DNA of 62,158 nt from assembly GCF_007828045.1 (NCBI RefSeq), contig NZ_VITN01000030.1, forward strand, positions 1 through 62,158. Direction: 5' to 3'. Source of the stretch: Nitrospirillum amazonense. GTDB taxonomy: Bacteria; Pseudomonadota; Alphaproteobacteria; Azospirillales; Azospirillaceae. The position numbers were made by a program, and so were the translations under genes. The notes under the pieces were generated by a model, which worked only from the letters and a program-made list of their open reading frames with translations, was not told the origin of the DNA and did no database searches. Shown piece after piece: positions 1 through 9,758 of this stretch. Every line of letters starts with the position of its first letter. Position 1 is the stretch's first letter.

Positions 1-84
1 GTAGAGGACTTCCACCTCCAAGTCACAAGCCGGTTACCAACCCGGCTCTCGGTGCTTACGCACCTCGCGCCATGCCTGGCGCAC
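1..84 (-). mobile_element. Group II intron, 5' end (partial, continues beyond window start)
   Basis: Read on the minus strand from 84 downward the sequence opens with GTGCGCCAGGCATGG, which fits the 5' consensus GUGYG of group II introns and closely resembles the start of the Oceanobacillus iheyensis class IIC intron (GUGUGCCCGGCAUGG, from memory). It continues with a GTAA-capped hairpin (GGTGC..GCACC) and a TTGGAGG..AAGTCCTCTAC block typical of domain I. The intron reverse transcriptase would lie outside the window. The 5' junction is 11 nt past the typA terminator stem, the kind of site preferred by class C introns. The intron assignment is fairly firm; the class is inferred. Confidence 0.75.
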
Positions 85-91
85 CGAAATG

Positions 92-121
92 AAAACCCCG
101 CCCACCGGATGGTGGACGGGG
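92..121 (-). terminator. Rho-independent terminator of typA
   Basis: An 11-bp stem (CCCCGCCCACC / GGTGGACGGGG on the plus strand, one mismatch) with a GGAT loop is followed on the minus strand by TTTTC. It sits 30 nt after the typA stop and directly before the group II intron boundary. Confidence 0.85.
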
Positions 122-151
122 CTTCATCATTCACACCGATAAAGCGGGCGA

Positions 152-1972
152 TCAGCCGGCTTCGGCCTGCTTCTGGGCGCGCTTGCGGTCGGTCGGATCC
201 AGCAGGCGCTTGCGCAGGCGGATGGACTTCGGCGTCACCTCCACCAGCTCCTCGTCCTCGATGTAGGCCAGGGCCTTTTCCAGGGACATGTCCATCGGGG
301 TGGTCAGGCGCACGGCCTCATCCTTGCCGGCGGCGCGGATGTTGGTCAGCTGCTTGCCCTTCAGCACGTTCACTTCCAGGTCGTTGCCGCGGCTGTGTTC
401 GCCGATGATCATGCCCTGATACACCTTGGCGCCCGGCTCGATCATCATGGGCCCGCGGTCTTCCAGGTTCCACAGGGCGTAGGCCACGGCCTCACCCTCA
501 CCGTTGGAGATCAGCACGCCGTTGCGGCGGCCCTGGATGGGGCCCTTGTACGGGGCGTAGCCGTGATACAGGCGGTTCATCAGGCCGGTGCCGCGAGTGT
601 CCGTCAGGAACTCGCTCTGGTAGCCGATCAGGCCGCGCGAGGGCACGTGGAACACCAGGCGCACCTTGCCGCCGCCGGACGGACGCATCTCCAGCATGTC
701 GCCCTTGCGCTCGGAAATCTTCTGCACGACGGCGCCGGAGAATTCCTCGTCCACGTCGACCACGACTTCCTCGATCGGTTCCATACGCTGGCCGTTCTCG
801 TCCGTCTTCAGCAGCACGCGGGGACGGGAAATCGACAGCTCATAGCCTTCGCGGCGCATGTTCTCGATCAGGATGCCCAGCTGTAGTTCGCCACGGCCGG
901 CCACCTCGAACGCGTCGGCGTTCTCGGTCTCGCGGACGCGCAGGGCGACGTTGCCCTCCGCCTCGCGCATCAGGCGGTCGCGGATCATACGGCTGGTGAC
1001 CTTGTCGCCTTCGCGGCCGGCCAGCGGGCTGTCGTTGACGCTGAAGGTCATGGCCAGGGTCGGCGGGTCGATGGGCTGGGCGGCCAGCGGCTCGGTCACC
1101 GACGGCTCGCAGATGGTGTCGGCCACGGTGGTCTTGGTCAGCCCGGCGATGGCGACGATGTCACCCGCCTGCGCCTCTTCCACGCCCACGCGCTCCAGCC
1201 CACGGAAGGCCAGCAGCTTGGAGATGCGGCCCTGCTCGATCAGCTTGCCGTCGGCGCTCAGCGCCTTGATGGCCATGTTGGCGCGGGCGGTGCCGGTCTG
1301 GATGCGGCCGGTCAGCAGGCGCCCCAGGTAGGGGTTGGCTTCCAGCGTGGTGGCCAACATGGTGAAGGGGGCATCGACATCGACCTTGGGCGCCGGCACG
1401 TGGCGGCGCACCAGCTCGAACAGCGGGCGCATGTCCTCACGCGGGGCATCCAGGCTTTCCGCCGCCCAGCCGTTGCGGCCCGAAGCGAACAGGGTGGGGA
1501 AGTCCAGCTGCTCGTCGCTGGCGTCCAGCGCCGCGAACAGGTCGAACACCTCGCTGTGCACTTCGTCGGGGCGGGCGTCGGAACGGTCGACCTTGTTGAT
1601 GACGACGATGGGCTTCAGGCCCAGCTTCAGCGACTTGCCCAGCACGAACTTGGTCTGGGGCAGCGGGCCCTCGGCGGCGTCGCACAGCAGGATGACGCCA
1701 TCGACCATGCTCAGGATACGCTCCACCTCGCCGCCGAAGTCGGCGTGGCCGGGGGTGTCGACGATGTTGATGCGGGTGCCTTCCCAGAGGACGCTGGTGC
1801 ACTTCGCCAGGATGGTGATGCCGCGCTCACGCTCCAGGTCGTTGCTGTCCATGGCGCGCTCGGCGACCTGCTGGTTGTCGCGGAAAGCGCCCGACTGGCG
1901 CAGCAGCACGTCAACCAAAGTGGTCTTGCCATGGTCGACGTGCGCGATGATGGCGATGTTACGCATATCCAT
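152..1972 (-). CDS. typA: Translational GTPase TypA/BipA
   Basis: Ribosome-associated GTPase of the elongation-factor family, involved in 50S assembly and growth under stress. The 606-aa length is normal. The G motifs are in order: AHVDHGKTT at residues 10-18 (P-loop), RGITI at 50-54 (switch I), DTPGH at 72-76 and NKVD at 125-128. EF-Tu-like domain II, EF-G-like domains III and V and the TypA-specific C-terminal domain follow, including the VPSRGLIGYQSEFLTDTRG stretch. Two in-frame ATGs lie at codons 1 and 3 and neither has a clear Shine-Dalgarno, so the start is uncertain by two codons. The gene is monocistronic with its own terminator, divergent from tamA. Confidence 0.97.
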   Translation of the reverse strand: MDMRNIAIIAHVDHGKTTLVDVLLRQSGAFRDNQQVAERAMDSNDLERERGITILAKCTSVLWEGTRINIVDTPGHADFGGEVERILSMVDGVILLCDAAEGPLPQTKFVLGKSLKLGLKPIVVINKVDRSDARPDEVHSEVFDLFAALDASDEQLDFPTLFASGRNGWAAESLDAPREDMRPLFELVRRHVPAPKVDVDAPFTMLATTLEANPYLGRLLTGRIQTGTARANMAIKALSADGKLIEQGRISKLLAFRGLERVGVEEAQAGDIVAIAGLTKTTVADTICEPSVTEPLAAQPIDPPTLAMTFSVNDSPLAGREGDKVTSRMIRDRLMREAEGNVALRVRETENADAFEVAGRGELQLGILIENMRREGYELSISRPRVLLKTDENGQRMEPIEEVVVDVDEEFSGAVVQKISERKGDMLEMRPSGGGKVRLVFHVPSRGLIGYQSEFLTDTRGTGLMNRLYHGYAPYKGPIQGRRNGVLISNGEGEAVAYALWNLEDRGPMMIEPGAKVYQGMIIGEHSRGNDLEVNVLKGKQLTNIRAAGKDEAVRLTTPMDMSLEKALAYIEDEELVEVTPKSIRLRKRLLDPTDRKRAQKQAEAG

Positions 1973-2389
1973 TGGACGCTAATCCCGCGAAGCTTGGGGC
2001 CCGGTCCAAAAACGCGACGTGCGCCTGGCGATGGCCCAAAAACAAAAGCCCGCCCCCTGGCGCGGCGCGCCGGGACCGGGTTTCACGGAGCGGAATATAG
2101 CTATTGGCAGGGTCGGGAGAAAGGCCCGCCGAAGGGGGTTGGACGCAAGAGGGGGTTACGAGTACCGCAAGGCAGACTATAAATTTGCCACGATGTTGTT
2201 GGTTAAGGTCATGTCCGCCGGCCTTTTTCCTCAGTCGGGGTACCCGGCCGGCGCCTGAGCCGTCACAAAGACTTAACGCTGCCCGCCGGCGGATGGGTCG
2301 AAAAACAGGAGGCAAAATCCCGTCTGGGCGCTCTGGCGCCCCGGCCTTCATCCGCCTGGCCCCAAAGCCCGCCCGACCACCCGCAGCCG
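1973..2389. other. Divergent promoter region typA / tamA
   Basis: This 417-bp gap separates the divergent typA and tamA genes. An AT-rich patch at 2178-2187 reads TATAAA on plus and contains TATAGT on minus, so it may hold back-to-back -10 elements, but no convincing -35 is seen for either. I find no gene, operator or structured RNA here. Confidence 0.4.
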
Positions 2390-4537
2390 TTGGAGCCCGC
2401 GTCGCCCTTCGCCGCCCCCCGCCTTCAGCACCGAGCGCCGGTCCGCCCGATCGCCTTGGCGCTGCTTCCCCCCCTGACCCTGGCCCTGCCCCTGGTGTGC
2501 TGGTCCGCGCAGGGCTTCGCCCAAGGTGCGCCCGCGGCCCAGCCGGCGCCCACGCCCGCCACGCCGCCGTCCAAGCCGGACGACGCGGCTGGCAAGGACG
2601 CGCCCAAGGACGGTGGTCCCCAAGGCACCGCTGCCCGGACCGCAGATACGCCCGCGGAGTCGTCCGACGATGCGGACACACCCGGCGCCGTGCTGGCCCG
2701 CAAGGCGGAGCAGGCGCCCGACGCCGCCCCCGCCGGCCAGCCGGACGCGGAACCGCCGCCCGCGACCTACACCGTGGATTTCCACCCGGCCCCGGGCGTT
2801 GAGGCCGACGACGGCCTGATGGATGTGCTGCGCAGCGCCTCTTCCCTCATCACCCTGCAGAACGACCCGCCGTCGTCGCTGCTGGGCCTGGAGAAGCGCA
2901 TCGACAACGATTACGACAAGCTGGCGGCCGCATTGCGCTCCGAAGGCTATTTCGACGGCAGCGTCATGGTGAAGGTGGACGCGGACGCCAAGCCGGTGGC
3001 CGTGGTCATCGAGGTGACGCCGCGCCAGCGCTACACCATCTCCAAGATCACCCTGACCCAGACCGACGGGGCGCCTCCCCCCGGCGGCCCGCTGGATCTG
3101 GGCAAACTGCACCTGAAGCCGGGCGACCCCGCCCGGGGGCCGGCCATCCGTGACGCGGAGGCGGCCGTGACACCCCTGATGGCGACGCGCGGCTACGCCC
3201 GCGCCAAGGTGGGACAGCGCGACTTGGCGGTGGACGTGCAGGCCCACACCATGGCCGTGGCCTTCACCCTGGACCCGGGGCCGCTGGTGCGCTTCGGCCC
3301 CACCACCTTCACCGGGCTGGGCCGCCTGGACCCCGAGGTCGCCTATGGCCGCCTGCCGTGGAAGCCGGGCGACGTGTACGACCCGGCCAAGGTGGATACC
3401 GCCCGCAACAAGCTGACGGACCTGGGCGTCTTCTCCCAGGTGCGGGTGGTTTTGGACGACGCGCCGGGCACGGTGCAGCCGGATGGGTCGCGCGAGGTTC
3501 CCATGCTGGGCCAGATGGAGGAGCGGGACCGCCACTTCATCAACACCGGCCTGACCTACGGCACCACCGATGGGGCGGCCGCCACCGCCACCTGGGGCGA
3601 CCGCAACTTCTTGGGCGGAGCGGAGGCGCTGACCGTCACCGGGTCCATCGGCGGCATCGCCCGCAAGAAGTTCCGCGATTCCGACGGGCTGGACTACAGC
3701 CTGGGCAGCACCCTGAAGAAGCCTGACTTCCTGGAGACGGACACCACCCTGAACCTGTCGGCGCTGGCGGTCTCCGAACATCCCGAGGCCTATTCGCGCG
3801 ACGCCATCACCCTGGGCGCCATCGTCACCCACCCGCTGATGCCGCACCTGACGGGCAGCGCCGGCGTGACGCTGGAGCAATCCTCCATCCGGCAGGACCT
3901 GACGGGCAACGGCGTGCTGACCACCACCGACAACACCCTGGTGGGCGTGCCGGTGACGCTGAACTTCGACAACACCGACAACCTTTTGAACCCCACGCAG
4001 GGTTATCGCTGGAACACCGGCTTCATCCCCTATTTCAGCCCCTTCGGCGACAGCGGCACCTTCGCCATCGGCAAGGCCGGCGGCAGCGGCTATTGGGCGC
4101 TGGACGACGCCAAGGCCTATGTCTTCGCGGCGCGGGTGAACCTGGGCGCCGTCTTCGGCGGCTCGCTGGCCCTGGTGCCGGCCGACAAGCGCTTCTTCGC
4201 CGGCGGCGGCGGCTCGGTTCGCGGCTACGCCTACCAAAAGGTCGGCCCGCTGGACGTCAACAACGACCCCACCGGCGGCCGGTCGCTGATCGAGACCAGC
4301 GCCGAGCTGCGCATCCGCCTGACCGACACCATCGGCCTGGTGCCCTTCATCGACGGCGGCAACGTCTTCGAGTCCGCCTACCCGGACCTGAGCCAGGGCA
4401 TGCGCTGGGGCGCCGGCCTGGGCGTGCGCTATTTCACCTCTTTCGGTCCCCTGCGCCTGGACGTGGGCGTGCCGCTGGATCGCCGCAGCGGCGACAGCAT
4501 GTGGCAGCTGTACGTCAGCATCGGCCAGTCCTTCTGA
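2390..4537 (+). CDS. tamA: Omp85-family outer-membrane protein TamA
   Basis: Outer-membrane subunit of the translocation and assembly module, which helps insert autotransporters and other outer-membrane proteins and takes part in phospholipid movement. The 715-aa product has a signal peptide (hydrophobic core about residues 20-38), then a long Pro/Ala/Asp-rich low-complexity linker to about residue 125 that E. coli TamA lacks. POTRA-like repeats and a C-terminal 16-strand barrel follow, with the conserved Omp85 loop-6 motif VRGY near residue 610 and an aromatic C-terminus (GQSF) as expected for a BAM substrate. The start used is TTG with no obvious Shine-Dalgarno, so the first residues are uncertain. 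tamB starts 11 nt downstream. Confidence 0.9.
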   Translation: MEPASPFAAPRLQHRAPVRPIALALLPPLTLALPLVCWSAQGFAQGAPAAQPAPTPATPPSKPDDAAGKDAPKDGGPQGTAARTADTPAESSDDADTPGAVLARKAEQAPDAAPAGQPDAEPPPATYTVDFHPAPGVEADDGLMDVLRSASSLITLQNDPPSSLLGLEKRIDNDYDKLAAALRSEGYFDGSVMVKVDADAKPVAVVIEVTPRQRYTISKITLTQTDGAPPPGGPLDLGKLHLKPGDPARGPAIRDAEAAVTPLMATRGYARAKVGQRDLAVDVQAHTMAVAFTLDPGPLVRFGPTTFTGLGRLDPEVAYGRLPWKPGDVYDPAKVDTARNKLTDLGVFSQVRVVLDDAPGTVQPDGSREVPMLGQMEERDRHFINTGLTYGTTDGAAATATWGDRNFLGGAEALTVTGSIGGIARKKFRDSDGLDYSLGSTLKKPDFLETDTTLNLSALAVSEHPEAYSRDAITLGAIVTHPLMPHLTGSAGVTLEQSSIRQDLTGNGVLTTTDNTLVGVPVTLNFDNTDNLLNPTQGYRWNTGFIPYFSPFGDSGTFAIGKAGGSGYWALDDAKAYVFAARVNLGAVFGGSLALVPADKRFFAGGGGSVRGYAYQKVGPLDVNNDPTGGRSLIETSAELRIRLTDTIGLVPFIDGGNVFESAYPDLSQGMRWGAGLGVRYFTSFGPLRLDVGVPLDRRSGDSMWQLYVSIGQSF

Positions 4538-4548
4538 CGGAACCCGGC

Positions 4549-7500
4549 ATGTCCGACACCCCCTCACCGCCCGGTCCCGCCCCCGCCCCGCCGCCGCGGC
4601 CCCCGCACCGTTCCTGGGGACGGCGCCTGCTGTCGGCCGGCCATGTCGCTGCCTTCGCCATCCTGGGCATCGTCGCCGGCCTGGCCGCCGCGGCGGGCAT
4701 CGGCCTGTGGTGGATGGACACGGGCTCCGGCCGCGCCTTCGCCACCCGCCAGGCGGAGGCCAATGTGCCGGGCCTGAAGGTGGAGGGCCTGTCTGGCCTG
4801 CCCTTCCACCCCCGGGTGGCGCGCGCCACCCTGGTGGATTTGATCACGGGCAAGCCCTGGCTGCTGGTGGAGGATGCGGCGCTGGACTGGCGGCTGCTGC
4901 CCCTGGCCCACCGTGAACTGGCCGTGGACGCGCTCAGCGTCCGGCGCATCTGGGTGGCCCAGCCGGCCCCCTCGCTGGAGCCGCCGCCGGACGGCACGGT
5001 CAAGGACGACGCGAATCCCCTGACCCTGCCCTTCAGCGTCACCGTGGCCCGCCTGGACCTGCCGCGCATCGAGCTGGCGCCCAGCCTGGCCGGCGGCCAG
5101 GGGGCGGCGCTGTCCACCAGCGGCACGGTGCGGCTGGGCCCCAACCTGGACGGCGACAGCCGCCTGACCCTGACCCAGCTGGACGGCGGGGCCGCCCATG
5201 GCGACCTGACCGCCCGCTTCACCGCCCCCGGCCTGGCCAGCCCCGGCAGCCTGACCCTGGAGCTGCGGGCGCAGGAGGAGGCGGGCGGCCTGGTGGCCCG
5301 CCTGGCCGGCCACCCTGAACTGGGGCCGCTGACCCTGGACCTGACGGGCAGCGGCCCGCTGGACCGGTTCCAGGCGCACCTGGACCTGAAGGAGACGCCG
5401 CCGGCGACCAAGGCCGCCGATGGCGGCACCGTCACCCCGCGCGCCGTGGCCCTGGTGGCCGACGTGGGCCTGGCCCGGCCCAAGGACAAGGCCAAGCGCC
5501 TCACCCTGGACCTGAAGGCCGCCCCCGGCCGCCTGCTGCCCGACAATCTGGCGTGGATGGCGGGCGACGCCGCCACCCTGCAGACGGCCGCCACCCTGGC
5601 CGATGACGGCGCCATCACCCTGGAAAGCCTGGATTTGGCCGCCGCCTTCGGTCGCGTGACCGCCAAGGGCAGCCTGAAGGACAAGGGTGGCGACCTGACC
5701 CTGCAACTGGTGCCGGCGGCACCGGAGGCCCTGTCTCCCGCCGTGCCCGGCCTGGCGCTGGGCAAGCTGGACGCCGTGCTGCACACCACCGACCCGGCGG
5801 CGGGCAAGGCCGGCGCCAAGAAGCAGCGCGTGGTGACCGCCGATCTGACGGTGGAAGAACTGGGCTACAACGACGCCCACGTGCGCCACCTGACCGCCAC
5901 CACCCGGCTGCAGGAGGATGGCACCCGGCTGCTGCTGGACCTGACGTCCAAGCTGCAGGGCCTGGACGCGCCCGGGTTGCCCCCCGCCCTGACCGACCAT
6001 GCCGACCTGGCCCTGACCGGCGCGCTGGACCGCGCCAGCGGCAACATCCAGGTGGACAAGCTGGACCTCACGGGCGGTATCGGCCACCTGACCGGCAGCG
6101 GCAGCGCCCAGGCCTGGGGCCGCCAGGCCAAGGGCAGCCTGAAGCTGGCCGATGGCGAGCTGGCCACGCTGATGGCCCTGGCCAATGTGGGGGGCGGCGA
6201 CGGCAAGGAGCCGCCGTCCGGCGCGAAGCCGGCGCCGGAGGACATCATCACCGGCCGCGTGGCGGCGACGGTGGAGGGCACGGTGGCCGACGGCGTGGCC
6301 GAGGGCACGCTGTCCGTCCAGGCGACGGACCTGCGCACCGGCCAGCCGACGGAGGACGCGCTGCTGGCCGGCCGGGCTGAGATCAGCGGCAAGGTCCGCG
6401 CCACCCTGGACGGCAAGGACGTGGCGGTCACCCCGCTGACCGTGCGCACCGGCGCCATCGACCTGGCGGGCAACGTCACGCTGAAGGACAACACCCTGAC
6501 GGCCGACCTGAAGGGCAGCGGCCAGGTGGTGGGCAACCCGGCCAGCGTGGCCGCCCATGTGGTCAAGACGGGCCCCCGCCTGACCGTGCGCGACTTGGCG
6601 GCGGCATTGGGCCCGAACAAGCTGGAGGGCGGGCTGGACGCCGACCTGGACCGGCGGCTGGCCACCGGCAAGCTGGCCGCCACCTTTCCCGACCTGTCCA
6701 GCCTGGGCGCCCTGGCCGGCACGCGCCTGGCGGGCCGCGCCAAGGCCGACATCGTGCTGGGCGCCGCCGCGGCCGCTCCGGCGCCCGCGCGCCCCATCCG
6801 GCAACCCAAGACGAAGAAAGACCAGGCAGCCCCGCCGCCGCCCGCGCCCGCCAGGGGTGCCACCCAGGGCGTGGACCTGAAGGTGGTGCTGGACGAGCTG
6901 GTGGTGGAGGACCAGCGCATCCACCAGGCCACCTTGACCGGCCATGTCGATGACGTGCTGGGCAGCCCCCGCCCCAACGTCACCCTGGCAGCCGACGGAA
7001 TCGAGGCCGGCCAGGTGCTGGTCAACAAGGTGACCGCCGCCTGGCGCGGCACGCTGGGCGAGGGCGACATCACTCTGGCCCTGGACGGCACCACCGGCGT
7101 GGGCAGCGTGGGCCACCGCCGCGCTTTCCAGGTGGAAAGCGCCGGCCATCTGACCCAGGCGCCGGAGCCTAGGTCACCCAAGGAAGCGCGGGGGCCCACC
7201 GTGGCGCGGCTGGACCAGCTGGACGGCCGCCTGGACCAGACCACCCTGAAGCTGGCGGCCCCCGCCACCATCACCGTGGCCAAGGGCAGCGTGGCGGTGA
7301 AGGGCCTGGACGTGGCGCTGGGCACCGGCCGCATTCGCGCCGACCTGGCGCTGAACGGCAAGGAGGTGACGGCGCAGGTGGAGGCGACGGCCCTGCCGCT
7401 GGCGCTGGCCGCCCTGGCCGACCCGGCGCTGACCCTGGCCGGCACCCTGGACGCCAAGGTCACGGCCAGTGGCACCGCCGCCAACCCCACGGCCGACGCC

Positions 7501-9171
7501 ACCGTCAGCATCCGCGGCCTGTCCATGCAGCAGCTGGCCGTGACCCTGGACAGCGGGGCGGCCGAGGCGCCGGGCACCGCGCCCGAGGCCGCGCCCGACG
7601 GCAAGCCGGCCGTCAGCGCGACCGTCGCCAACAACCCGGCCAACGCCACCGGCGCCGACACCGCCCCCACCAAGAAAAAGACGCTGGAGGTCAAGAACAG
7701 CGCCGACCGGCGGCTGAACGCCGACGCCACCCTGACCGCCGCCTGGCGCGGCGGGCGGCTGCGCAGCACCCTGGCGGCCCATACCGCCGACGGTGCCGTG
7801 GACCTGAACGCCGAGGCCGACACCCCCCTGGCGCTGACCCCGGAAACCATGTCGCCGGTGATCCAGGGGCCGGTCAGCGCCAAGATCAACGGCCGGACGG
7901 AGCTGTCGCGCTACAACGACTTCCTGGCGGCCTCGGCCCAGCGCATCGGCGGCAAGGTCTCGGTCGACCTGGCGGTGGCCGGCACGGTGGCGGATCCGAA
8001 GGTTACCGGTTCGGTCGACCTGATCGACGCGAAGTATGAGAACGGCGGCAGCGGCACCCAGATCTTCGGCCTGAACGCCCATCTGGTGGGCGACGCGCGC
8101 GGCCTGGCGGTTGAGAAGTTCCACGGCGACACGGCCGACGGCGGTGCCGTGGATTTGAGCGGCCGCATCAACCTGGGCGATCCCAACGCGCAGGAAAAGG
8201 CGCCCGTGCTGGACCTGCACGTCACCACCACCAACGCCCGCCTGCTGCGCACCGACCCCATCACCGCCTGGGTGGACAGCGACCTGACGCTGAAGGGCCT
8301 GATGAACAAGCCGGACCTGGCCGGCACCGTGCGCCTGCGCGAGACCTGGGTGGGCCTGCCGGACAAGCCGCCGGCCGACGTGGCCGACCTGCCCGTGCGC
8401 TACGTCAACGGCCGGCCGCGCCAGCCCCAGAGCCAGATGGCGGCCGCCGGTGGCGGCCTGCTGGTCCACCTGAAGGTGGACATCAAGGCGCGCAACCGCA
8501 TCTACGTCCAGGGCCGGGGCCTGACGGCGGAGTTCGCCGCCGACATGCAGGCGCGCGGCACCAGCGCCGACCCCCAGCTGACTGGCCGGGTCTATCTGGT
8601 GAAGGGCGACTTCAGCGCCCAGGGCCAGACCTTCACCCTGACCAAGAGCGACATCACCTTCACCGGGGACAGCGACCCCCTGCTGGACATCTCCGCCTCC
8701 GCCACCAAAGCGGACTTCACGGCCATCCTGAACATCACCGGCCGCCTGTCCAAGCCCACCGTGGCCCTGACCTCGGACCCGCCCCGCCCGCAGGACGAGG
8801 TGCTGTCCCGCCTGCTGTTCGACCGGCCCATCAGCCAGATCAGCGCGCTGGAGGCCTTGCAGCTGGCGCAGGGCGTGGCCCAGCTATCAGGCGTGCTGGG
8901 CAGCGGCCCGGGCATCCTGGACAACGTGAAGCGCAACCTGGGCATCGACCGGCTGGAATTCTCCAGCGCCGCCGTGGGCTCCAGCGCCTTCGGCACGGTC
9001 ACCGCCGGCCGCTACATCAACAGCCGCACCTATGTCGGCGTCAGCCAGTCGGTGGGTGGCACCGGTACCAACGTCACCCTGGAATACGCCCTGACCTCCC
9101 GCCTGCGCCTGAACGGCGCCGTCGGCAGCACGGACGACACCGTGGGCCTGAAATACCAATGGGATTATTGA
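4549..9171 (+). CDS. tamB: Translocation/assembly module protein TamB (DUF490)
   Basis: Inner-membrane-anchored, envelope-spanning partner of TamA, in the AsmA/VPS13-like bridge group implicated in lipid transport. The ATG at 4549 follows the tamA stop by 11 nt; the open frame runs further upstream only as a shadow of tamA. The 1540-aa product has one N-terminal membrane segment (about residues 28-48), a very long beta-rich body of repetitive LTLDLxG-type segments, and the conserved C-terminal TamB domain over the last 350-400 residues. A Pro/Ala/Lys-rich insert near residues 738-770 and another Ala-rich linker near 1003-1040 interrupt the body. It is longer than E. coli TamB (about 1260 aa). 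tamA and tamB form an operon. Confidence 0.93.
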   Translation: MSDTPSPPGPAPAPPPRPPHRSWGRRLLSAGHVAAFAILGIVAGLAAAAGIGLWWMDTGSGRAFATRQAEANVPGLKVEGLSGLPFHPRVARATLVDLITGKPWLLVEDAALDWRLLPLAHRELAVDALSVRRIWVAQPAPSLEPPPDGTVKDDANPLTLPFSVTVARLDLPRIELAPSLAGGQGAALSTSGTVRLGPNLDGDSRLTLTQLDGGAAHGDLTARFTAPGLASPGSLTLELRAQEEAGGLVARLAGHPELGPLTLDLTGSGPLDRFQAHLDLKETPPATKAADGGTVTPRAVALVADVGLARPKDKAKRLTLDLKAAPGRLLPDNLAWMAGDAATLQTAATLADDGAITLESLDLAAAFGRVTAKGSLKDKGGDLTLQLVPAAPEALSPAVPGLALGKLDAVLHTTDPAAGKAGAKKQRVVTADLTVEELGYNDAHVRHLTATTRLQEDGTRLLLDLTSKLQGLDAPGLPPALTDHADLALTGALDRASGNIQVDKLDLTGGIGHLTGSGSAQAWGRQAKGSLKLADGELATLMALANVGGGDGKEPPSGAKPAPEDIITGRVAATVEGTVADGVAEGTLSVQATDLRTGQPTEDALLAGRAEISGKVRATLDGKDVAVTPLTVRTGAIDLAGNVTLKDNTLTADLKGSGQVVGNPASVAAHVVKTGPRLTVRDLAAALGPNKLEGGLDADLDRRLATGKLAATFPDLSSLGALAGTRLAGRAKADIVLGAAAAAPAPARPIRQPKTKKDQAAPPPPAPARGATQGVDLKVVLDELVVEDQRIHQATLTGHVDDVLGSPRPNVTLAADGIEAGQVLVNKVTAAWRGTLGEGDITLALDGTTGVGSVGHRRAFQVESAGHLTQAPEPRSPKEARGPTVARLDQLDGRLDQTTLKLAAPATITVAKGSVAVKGLDVALGTGRIRADLALNGKEVTAQVEATALPLALAALADPALTLAGTLDAKVTASGTAANPTADATVSIRGLSMQQLAVTLDSGAAEAPGTAPEAAPDGKPAVSATVANNPANATGADTAPTKKKTLEVKNSADRRLNADATLTAAWRGGRLRSTLAAHTADGAVDLNAEADTPLALTPETMSPVIQGPVSAKINGRTELSRYNDFLAASAQRIGGKVSVDLAVAGTVADPKVTGSVDLIDAKYENGGSGTQIFGLNAHLVGDARGLAVEKFHGDTADGGAVDLSGRINLGDPNAQEKAPVLDLHVTTTNARLLRTDPITAWVDSDLTLKGLMNKPDLAGTVRLRETWVGLPDKPPADVADLPVRYVNGRPRQPQSQMAAAGGGLLVHLKVDIKARNRIYVQGRGLTAEFAADMQARGTSADPQLTGRVYLVKGDFSAQGQTFTLTKSDITFTGDSDPLLDISASATKADFTAILNITGRLSKPTVALTSDPPRPQDEVLSRLLFDRPISQISALEALQLAQGVAQLSGVLGSGPGILDNVKRNLGIDRLEFSSAAVGSSAFGTVTAGRYINSRTYVGVSQSVGGTGTNVTLEYALTSRLRLNGAVGSTDDTVGLKYQWDY

Positions 9172-9350
9172 AGCAGCCGCCAAGTCAACCGCGCCAGGAA
9201 GGCTCCGACCGGTTCGGTTGAGGTCAATCAGGGCCGTTTCGCGCGGAGACTGAAAGCGCCCGAGGAGGAGATAAACGCTGAGGCCAGGGGCGGGCCGCTA
9301 TTGGCCGCTTCGCCTGTTATTGGGTAATAGTATCCACTATTGAGCAGATG

Positions 9351-9758
9351 TTAGAGATGATCACGCACCAGTGGATAGAAATTCGCTTCCTCAAAATCGA
9401 TACGCTTTTTCAGCGCTGTGGCGATCAAGGCCGTCTCGGACATAAATTTCTCGAAGTTGTTTTGAATGGAATTTGAGTTCCAGTCGCCGACGTACTTGGT
9501 AAAGGCGCCGGCAATTTCCATCATCTCCGTTTGCATTTTTCTGGCGGTCGACTGCAATTCCGGATTTGTCGAGTTCACCGCCTTGGGATAGACAAACTTG
9601 TCTTCCATGGAGAGATGGAAGTTCAGTTTTCCCGACAACTCAATCAATATTGTGACGATCTCCTGAACGGACGGCGGCGCCTCCTGGACCTTCTCCTGCA
9701 ATTTCTGAACGAGATCGAGCGCTTCCTGATGTTGTTTGATATAGGGGGTGATATTCAT
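9351..9758 (-). CDS. Hemerythrin-like HHE domain protein
   Basis: A small all-helical protein of the hemerythrin/HHE cation-binding family, which binds di-iron and may sense or store O2 or NO. The ATG at 9758 gives 135 aa starting MNITPYIKQH; the frame extends 15 codons upstream, but those residues do not look like the family. Metal-ligand candidates are His10 and the HLSMED motif (His48, Glu52). The second half has KKRIDFEEANFYP, where most relatives have a His in place of the Arg, so the ligand set appears incomplete. Base composition and codon use are clearly more AT-rich than in neighbouring genes, suggesting separate acquisition. It is a lone gene. Confidence 0.8.
   Translation of the reverse strand: MNITPYIKQHQEALDLVQKLQEKVQEAPPSVQEIVTILIELSGKLNFHLSMEDKFVYPKAVNSTNPELQSTARKMQTEMMEIAGAFTKYVGDWNSNSIQNNFEKFMSETALIATALKKRIDFEEANFYPLVRDHL

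Noticed and set aside
1-84. tRNA gene at the window start
   Set aside because: No cloverleaf can be drawn on either strand; the sequence fits a group II intron 5' end far better.
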